This document shows positions 56,101 through 64,000 of a stretch of DNA of 64,000 nt, piece after piece. The notes under the pieces are model-generated. The model saw only the letters and a list, made by a program, of their open reading frames with translations, had not been told where the DNA came from and searched no databases. Both the position numbers and the translations under genes were made by a program. Position 1 is the stretch's first letter. Each line of letters opens with the position of its first letter. Source of the DNA: Aedes albopictus (taxonomy: Eukaryota; Arthropoda; Insecta; Diptera; Culicidae); the NCBI RefSeq assembly GCF_035046485.1, contig NC_085137.1:503274536-503338535 (forward strand), in the 5' to 3' direction.

Positions 56101-56370
56101 CCAATATAGAAGCCACCGCCCAAGTGGCGCGATACCCTACCTCGAAAATATTTGACTTATTGACCTAATTCGTGTTATATAAGAGAATATATGAAAATTA
56201 TGCTTCTTCAGAGAAATCTGTTAGGTACGTTGCATAAATCTCACTGAAATGTTAATAGCTCGACTTATTATTAATGTTGGATGTATAAAATATGTATTGT
56301 AAGTATTCACATTCAATGTACCTTGAAAAAAATTGACTTAGTTGAACTAATTCATGTTATACAAGAGAAT
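53121..56370 (+). repeat. Satellite array, forward arm (about 16 units)
   Basis: Tandem units of about 182 bp, with a 172-bp variant that lacks the AATTCGTGTT segment. Landmarks per unit are TAGGTACGTTGCATAAATC, TAACTCGACTTGGTATTATT, TTCAACGTACCTCGAAAATA and AAAATTATGCTTCTTCAG. Units differ by a few percent. Each unit contains the 10-bp inverted pair AGGTACGTTG and CAACGTACCT. A MITE interrupts it at 55923-56137. No coding potential. Confidence 0.95.
55923..56137. mobile_element. TA-flanked palindromic MITE in the satellite (215 bp)
   Basis: Left end GGGAATCGCGCCACTTGGGC pairs with the complement of the right end GCCCAAGTGGCGCGATACCC, and pairing continues through GTTTTCCACT and TAACTCAGTCAA (arms over 70 bp). 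TA flanks both sides (55921-55922 and 56138-56139). Taking it out restores the unit motif CAACGTACCTCG. The ORF here is not a gene. Confidence 0.9.
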
Positions 56371-59300
56371 CCAACAGTAATACCAAGTCGAGTTATTAAA
56401 AATTCAGTGAGATTTATGCAACGTACCTAACAGATTTCTCTAAAGAAGCATAATTTTCACTTATTTTCTTATATGACAGGAATTAGTTCAACTAAGTCAA
56501 ACATTTTCGAGGTACGTTGAATGTGAATACTTGCAAAATATATTTTATACATCCAACAATGATAACAAGTCGAGTTATTAACAATTCAGTGAGATTTATG
56601 CAACGTACCTAACAGATTTCTTTGAAGAAGCATAATTTTCACTTATTCTCTTATATAACACGAATTAGGTCAACTAAGTCAATTATTTTCGAGGTACTTT
56701 GAATATGAATACTTGCAAAACATATTTTATACATCCAACAATAATACCAAGTCGAGTGATTAACAATACAGTGAGATTTATGCAACGTACCTAACAGATT
56801 TCTTTGAAGAAGCATAATTTTCACTTATTCTCTTATATAACACGAATTAGTTCAACTAAGTAAATTATTTTCGAGGTACTTTGAAAATGAATACTTGCAA
56901 AACATATTTTATACATCCAACAATAATACCAAGTCAAGTTATTAACAATTCAGTGAGATTTATGCAACGTACCTAATAGATTTCTCTGTAGAAGCATAAT
57001 TTTCACTTATTCTCTTATATAACACAATTTAGTTCAACTAATTCAATTATTTTCGAGGTACGTTGAATGTGAATACTTGTGAAACATATTTTAAACATCC
57101 AACAATAATACCAAGTCGAGTTATTAACAATTCAGTGAGATTTATGCAACGTACCTAACAGATTTCTCTAAAGAAGCATAATTTTCACTTATTTTCTTAT
57201 ATGACAGGAATTAGTTCAACTAAGTCAAACATTTTCGAGGTACGTTGAATGTGAATACTTGCAAAATATATTTTATACATCCAACAATGATAACAAGTCG
57301 AGTTATTAACAATTCAGTGAGATTTATGCAACGTACCGCCAGTCGGGGTGACATTGGGCCTGGGGGGTAACTTTGGGCCAAAAATCAAGAAAGATGTTTC
57401 GCTCAAAATACTAACTTGTATCGAAGTGATGAACAAAAGTGGATAGTATATAGTAAATATAAGTTGCGTTGGCCATCCGGTTTAGAAAAAAGTCACATAT
57501 AGTTAATTTTCCATTGAGAAAACGTGATGTGAATTTTATTGTTAGGAGTATTTTACAATATCGTTGTTTTAAAATGCCCAGTAGGAAACAGCTAAACACC
57601 GAACATGTAATCAATTGCTGTTTTCTAGGTGTATTCAGTAGTTGTATTGTTAAATAATATAAGTTTACTTGATATAGTAAGCTATTTTGCATGAAAAACT
57701 TGTTTATTCAAGCTGTAGTACAAATAGTTCATTTTGGGGGTGACTTTGGGCCATATAAAAGCAATGCAATCAGTACGAGAACCCTACAAATGTGAATTAA
57801 AACAACTGAGAGTATTCACATTATTTTATGCATAATACGGTGTAATATTTTGGAAATAAATGTTAGATTCATACAAAACTAAAATAAATGCATATCAGCT
57901 TTAAGGTAGATAATACAGAAATATTATTTTCGTCTTTTGAGAGTGCTAGTTGAAGTTGTGTTTAAAAGATGGCAGATGTATTGTATTGGATACTTGGTCG
58001 TTTACAAATAATGTGGTCAAACTTTCATGTTTGTTTGTCTGTGATGTTATTTTAAAGCGACTAGATACTGATAGGTTGTGCGCAAATATCTATATATTCT
58101 ATAGCTTTCATTTGCAAGCAATATTTTATCACATTGAGCTGTTTTGTACAAGTTTTAGTGTTTGGCCCAATGTCACCCCCTAGAAGGGGTGAAATTAGGC
58201 CAATATTAATTACGCTAAAACATTGTCAAAATAAAGTTGAAGCATCTATACTTGAAACAATCCTAAATAATATCAAAATGAAGGTGCCTGCTGAATTCAA
58301 CATTCATTTGGAGCTAAAATATTGTTGGAACGACCTACAATGGGATGGACTTTGCAATTTTGGCCCAATGACACCCCCACTGACGGTACCTAACAGATTT
58401 CTCTGAAGAAGCATAATTTTCACTTATTCTCTTGTATAACATGAATTAGTTCAACTAAGTCAATTATTTTCGAGGTACGTTGAATGTGAATACTTGCAAA
58501 ACATATTTTATACATCCAACAATAATACCAAGTCGAGTTATTAACAATACAGTGAGATTTATGCAACGTACCTAATAGATTTCTCTGAAGAAGCATAATT
58601 TTCAGTTATTCTCTTATATAACACGAATTAGTTCAACTAAGTCAAATATTTTCGAGGTACGTTGAATGTGAATACTTGCAAAACGTATTTTATACATCCA
58701 ACAATAATACCAAGTCGAGTTATTAACAATACAGTGAGATTTATGCAACGTACCTAACAGATTTCTTTGAAGAAGCATAATTTTCACTTATTCTCTTATA
58801 TAACACGAATTAGTTAAACTAAGTCAATTATTTTCGAGGTACTTTGAATATGAATACTTGCAAAACATATTTTATACATCCAACAATAATACCAAGTCAA
58901 GTAATTAACAATTCAGTGAGATTTATGCAACGTACCTAATAGATTTCTCTGTAGAAGCATAATTTTCACTTATTCTCTTATATAACACAATTTAGTTCAA
59001 CTAATTCAATTATTTTCGAGGTACGTTGAATGTGAATACTTGCAAAACATATTTTAAACATCCAACAATAATACCAAGTCGAAATATTAACAATTCAGTG
59101 AGATTTATGCAACGTACCTAATAGATTTCTCTGAAGAAGCATAATTTTCACTTATTCTCTTATATAGTTCAACTAAGTCAAATATTTTCGAGGTACGTTG
59201 AATGTGAATACTTGCAAAACATATTTTATACATCCAACAATAATACCAAGTCGAGTTATTAACAATACAGTGAGATTTATGCAACGTACCTAACAGATTT

Positions 59301-62300
59301 CTTTGAAGAAACATAATTTTCACTTATTCTCTTATATAACACGAATTAGTTCAACTAAGTCAATTATTTTCGAAGTACTTTGAATATGAATACTTGCAAA
59401 ACATATTTTATACATCCAACAATAATACCAAGTCGAGTTATTAACAATACAGTGAGATTTATGCAACGTACCTAACAGATTTCTTTGAAGGACCATAATT
59501 TTCACTTATTCTCTCATATAACACGAATTAGTTCAACTAAGTCAATTATTTTCGAGGTACGTTGAATGTGAATACTTGCAAAACATATTTTAAACATCCA
59601 ACAATAATACCAAGTCGAGTTATTAACAATTCAGTGAGATTTATGCAACGTACCTAATAGATTTCTCTGTAGAAGCATAATTTTCACTTATTCTCTTATA
59701 TAACACAATTTAGTTCAACTAATTCAATTATTTTCGAGGTACGTTGAATGTGAATACTTGTGAAACATATTTTAAACATCCAACAATAATACCAAGTCGA
59801 GTTATTAACAATACAGTGAGATTTATGCAACGTACCTAACAGATTTCTTTGAAGAAACATAATTTTCACTTATTCTCTTATATAACACGAATTAGTTAAA
59901 CTAAGTCAATTATTTTCGAGGTACGTTGAATGTGAATACTTGTAAAACATATGTCAAACATCCAACAATAATACCAAGTCGAGTTATTAACAATTCAGTG
60001 AGATTTATGCAACGTACCTAACAGATTTCTTTGAAGGAGCATAATTTTCACTTATTCTCTCATATAACACGAATTAGTTCAACTAAGTCAATTATTTTTG
60101 AGGTACTTTGAATATGAATACTTGCAAACATATTTTATACATCCAACAATAATACCAAGTCGAGTTATTAACAATTCAGTGAGATTTATGCAACGTACCT
60201 ACTAGATTTCTCTGTAGAAGCATAATTTTCACTTATTCTCTTATATAACACGAATTAGTTCAACTAAGTCAATTATTTTCGAGGTACGTTGAATGTGAAT
60301 ACTTGTAAAACATATTTTATACATCCAACAATAATACCAAGTCGAGTTATTAACAATTCAGTGAGATTTATGCAACGTACCTACTAGATTTCTCTGAAGA
60401 AGCATAATTTTCACTTATTCTCTTATATAACACGAATTAGTTTAACTTAGTCAATTATTTTCGAGGTACGTTGAATGTGAATACTTGTAAAACATATGTC
60501 AAACATCCAACAATAATACCAAGTCGAGTTATTAACAATTCAGTGAGATTTATGCAACGTACCTAATAGATTTCTCTGTAGAAGCATAATTTTCACATAT
60601 TCTCTTATATAGTTCAACTAAGTCAATTATATTCGAGGTACGTTGAATGTGAATACTTGCAAAACATATTTTAAACATCCAACAATAATGCCAAGTCGAG
60701 TTATTAACAATTCAATGAGATTTATGCAACGTACCTAACAGATTTCTTTGAAGAAGCATAATTTTCACTTATTCTCTTATATAACACGAATTAGTTCAAC
60801 TAAGTCAATTATTTTCGAGGTACGTTGAATGTGAATATTTGCAAAACATATTTCAAACATCCAACAATAATACCAAGTCGAGTTATTAACAATTCAGTGA
60901 GATTTATGCAACGTACCTAATAGATTTCTCTGTAGAAGCATAATTTTCACATATTCTCTTATATAGTTCAACTAAGTCAATTATATTCGAGGTACGTTGA
61001 ATGTGAATACTTGCAAAACATATTTTAAACATCTAACAATAATGCCAAGTCGAGTTATTAACAATTCAATGAGATTTATGCAACGTACCTAATAGATTTC
61101 TCTGAAGAAGCATAATTTTCACATATTCTCTTATATAGTTCAACTAAGTCAAATATTTTCGAGGTACGTTGAATGTGAATACTTGCAAAACATATTTTAA
61201 ACATCCAACAATAATGCCAAGTCGAGTTATTAACAATTCAATGAGATTTATGCAACGTACCTAACAGATTTCTTTGAAGAAGCATAATTTTCACTTATTC
61301 TCTTATATAACACGAATTAGTTCAACTAAGTCAATTATTTTCGAGGTACGTTGAATGTGAATACTTGCAAAACATATTTCAAACATCCAACAATAATACC
61401 AAGTCGAGTTATTAACAATTCAGTGAGATTTATGCAACGTACCTAACAGATTTCTCTGAAGAAGCATAATTTTCACTTATTCTCTGATATAACACGAATT
61501 AGTTCAACTAAGTCAATTATTTTCGAGGTACGTTGAATGTGAATACTTGTAAAACATATTTCAAACATCCAACAATAATACCAAGTCGAGTTATTAACAA
61601 TTCAGTGAGATTTATGCAACGTACCTAATAGATTTCTCTGAAGAAGCATAATTTTCACATATTCTCTTATATAGTTCAACTAAGTCAATTATATTCGAGG
61701 TACGTTGAATGTGAATACTTGCAAAACATATTTTAAACATCCAACAATAATGCCAAATCGAGTTATTAACAATTCAATGAGATTTATGCAACGTACCTAA
61801 TAGATTTCTCTGAAGAAGCATAATTTTCACATATTCTCTTATATAGTTCAACTAAGTCAAATATTTTCGAGGTACGTTGAATGTGAATACTTGCAAAACA
61901 TATTTTAAACATCCAACAATAATGCCAAGTCGAGTTATTAACAATTCAATGAGATTTATGCAACGTACCTAACAGATTTCTTTGAAGAAGCATAATTTTC
62001 ACTTATTCTCTTATATAACACGAATTAGTTCAACTAAGTCAATTATTTTCGAGGTACGTTGATTGTGAATACTTGCAAAACATATTTTAAACATCCAACA
62101 ATAATACCAAGTCAAGTTATTAACAATTCAATGAGATTTATGCAACGTACCTAACAGATTTCTTTGAAGAAGCATGATTTTCACTTATTCTCTGATATAA
62201 CACGAATTAGTTCAACTAAGTCAATTATTTTCGAGGTACGTTGAATGTGAATACTTGCAAAACGTATTTTATACATCCAACAATAATACCAAGTCGAGTT

Positions 62301-63460
62301 ATTAACAATACAGTGAGATTTATGCAACGTACCTAACAGATTTCTTTGAAGAAGCATAATTTTCACTTATTCTCTTATATAACACAATTTAGATCAACTA
62401 AGTCAATTATATTCGTGGTACGTTGAATGTGAATACTTGTAAAACGTATTTTAAACATCCAACAATAATACCAAGTCGAGTTATTAACAATTCAGTGAGA
62501 TTTATGCAACGTACCTAACAGATTTCTCTAAAGAAGCATAATTTTCACTTATTTTCTTATATGACAGGAATTAGTTCAACTAAGTCAAACATTTTCGAGG
62601 TACGTTGAATGTGAATACTTGCAAAATATATTTTATAGATCCAACAATGATAACAAGTCGAGTTATTAACAATTCAGTGAGATTTATGCAACGTACCTAA
62701 CAGATGTCTCCGAAGAAGCATAATTTTCACTTATTCTCTTATATAACACGAATTAGTTCAACTAAGTCAATTATTTTCGAGGTACGTTGAATGTGAATAC
62801 TTGCAAAACGTATTTTATACATCCAACAATAATACCAAGTCGAGTTATTAACAATACAGTGAGATTTATGCAACGTACCTAACAGATTTCTTTGAAGAAG
62901 CATAATTTTCACTTATTCTCTTATATAACACGAATTAGTTCAACTAAGTCAATTATTTTCGAGGTACATTGAATGTGAATACTTGCAAAACATATTTTAA
63001 ACATCCAACAATAATACCAAGTCGAGTTATTAACAATTCAGTGAGATTTATGCAACGTACTCAATAGATTTCTCTGTAGAAGCATAATTTTCACTTATTC
63101 TCTTATATAACACAATTTAGTTCAACTAATTCAATTATTTTCGAGGTACGTTGAATGTGAATACTTGTGAAACATATGTCAAAGATCCAACAATAATACC
63201 AAGTCGAGTTATTAACAATTCAGTGAGATTTATGCAACGAAGAAGAAGCATTCACTTATTCTCTTATATAACACGAATTAGTTCAACTAAGTCAATTATT
63301 TTCGAGGTACGTTGAATGTGAATACTTGCAAAACATATGTCAAACATCCAACAATAATACCAAGTCGAGTTATTAAAAATTCAGTGAGATTTATGCAACG
63401 TACCTAATAGATTTCTCTGTAGAAGCATAAAATTTAACTTATTCTCTTATATAACACGAA
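56371..63460 (-). repeat. Satellite array, inverted arm (about 34 units)
   Basis: The same 172-183-bp unit in reverse complement (landmarks CCAACAATAATACCAAGTCG, TTATGCAACGTACCTAA, GAAGCATAATTTTCACTTA). The switch is abrupt at 56370/56371, after GAGAAT. The arm is interrupted by a 1048-bp DNA element at 57338-58385 and ends near 63460 at a tRNA-like SINE head. Distinct variants recur in blocks, which shows higher-order amplification. Confidence 0.95.
57338..58385. mobile_element. DNA element with GGGGTGACATTGGGCC ends (1048 bp)
   Basis: Left end GCCAGTCGGGGTGACATTGG and the right end CCAATGACACCCCCACTGACG are near-perfect inverted repeats with CAGT-type termini. The satellite bases GTACC are duplicated on both sides (57333-57337 and 58386-58390). 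Internally, GGGGGTGACTTTGGGCC at about 57736 and a back-to-back pair TTGGCCCAATGTCACCCCC...GGGGTGAAATTAGGCC near 58163-58203 repeat the end motif. ORFs inside show no transposase domain. The superfamily is not certain. Confidence 0.82.
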
Positions 63461-63471
63461 TTAGTTCAAGA

Positions 63472-63960
63472 CGGGCTTGGTGGTCTAGTGGCTACCGCTT
63501 CTGATTCGTATGCAGAAGGTCATGGGTTCAATCCCTGGCCCGTCCTTTTCATCCTACTTTGTATCTTTCTATCCACTTTCTCTCGCTCTGTCTCCTCTAC
63601 ATATACAACTCATGTATATTCATATGTTCATAGCCATCGCTAGAACCAGAAACGAATTGAAAAAAGTCGTTTCCCTCCCTTCCAACTTCTACTCACAGCA
63701 CAGTGTATATATAACGCCTATAAGTTATGCAACCAAAGCGTGCTGTGCCGCTTGACCTTATTCAACTTATTCACCACACAATCTATCACGAACACTATAA
63801 ATATCCCCTACCCATGGATCGCATCACCGACCCAACGGTGACTCCCAGATCTTCCATCCTTTCCGTCTAAAAATACCCCAGTCCGTGCGGGTTGTGGGGA
63901 CGCAGAGTGCTCTCGGTCTCTAGTAGCAACAACCAGTACACTCTAACATTCCTTTCTCTT
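63472..63960 (+). mobile_element. tRNA-derived SINE or SINE-headed repeat
   Basis: GGGCTTGGTGGTCTAGTGGC (A box) and GGTTCAATCCCTGGCCCGTC (B box, stem) resemble a tRNA lacking a proper cloverleaf middle, directly joined to the satellite. A body with no coding signal follows. The ORF at 63510-63755 starts in the tRNA-like head and is not supported. The 3' border is not in view. Confidence 0.65.
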
Positions 63961-64000
63961 CCCAGCTGACTATAAGGACTTGGCCGGCGCCGTTATTGAT
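63961..64000 (+). other. Open sequence after a splice-acceptor-like site at window end
   Basis: CATTCCTTTCTCTTCCCAG at about 63949-63965 looks like a polypyrimidine tract and acceptor, and the last 35 bp are open in one frame (DYKDLAGAVID). Its phase does not fit direct splicing from the ZNF598-like exon. It may equally be the continuation of the SINE-headed repeat, which I think likelier. Confidence 0.25.

Noticed and set aside
53121..63460. CRISPR-like array of regularly spaced repeats
   Set aside because: Whole units of about 172-183 bp repeat without unique spacers, in a eukaryotic setting; this is a satellite.
63961..64000. Direct splice from the ZNF598-like exon 1 to this point
   Set aside because: Exon 1 ends in phase 2; joining here would give an immediate stop in that phase.

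Overview
This window looks like Aedes (Culicinae) mosquito chromosome, probably Ae. aegypti. The reasons are a very high transposon load, tRNA-derived SINEs of the Feilai type with recognisable bodies, many TA-flanked MITEs, BEL/Pao and Ty3/gypsy retrotransposons, a P-superfamily element, and only two host gene starts in 64 kb. Both host exons have close animal counterparts: an ASAP-type Arf-GAP start on the minus strand (10679-10804) and a ZNF598/Hel2-type RING exon on the plus strand (16867-17384). They are divergently arranged about 6 kb apart. Their other exons were not recognised here and presumably lie beyond long introns.

Layout. 1-10.6 kb: non-coding DNA with MITEs, one tRNA-derived SINE, degenerate GGAATT-type 12-bp repeats and a TIR-flanked region with gene-like content. 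10.6-17.4 kb: the two host 5' ends with several foldback elements between them. 18.6-24.6 kb: a 6-kb P-superfamily element with a THAP-domain transposase in four exons, whose last exon is split by a non-LTR-like insertion that itself holds a MITE. 24.9-37.2 kb: long GGAATT-type arrays carrying insertions (hAT MITE, Tc1/pogo-like MITEs, a 3-kb block with a 24-bp target duplication, a 456-bp solo LTR, SINEs, and a short internally deleted relative of the P element). 37.2-47.9 kb: a decayed Ty3/gypsy element on the minus strand, interrupted in its integrase by an intact BEL/Pao element with identical LTRs, and in its Gag zinc knuckle by a 637-bp TA-flanked MITE. 48.4-52.3 kb: a second, related gypsy element with both LTRs and a 5-bp target duplication, but with most of reverse transcriptase, RNase H and integrase deleted. 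52505-52527 is an assembly gap.

53.1-63.5 kb is the most unusual part: a satellite of about 172-183-bp units, about 16 in one orientation followed at 56370/56371 by about 34 in the opposite orientation. Read through, it would form a multi-kilobase RNA hairpin. Two different DNA elements have inserted in it at the same ACGTACC motif. It could be a source of satellite siRNAs or piRNAs. The window ends in a SINE-like tRNA head and probable repeat sequence.

Apart from the two host exons, nearly all coding potential is transposon-encoded. Nested target duplications give relative ages: the gypsy fragment is older than the BEL and MITE inserts, the P element is older than its LINE-like insert, and that insert is older than its MITE.
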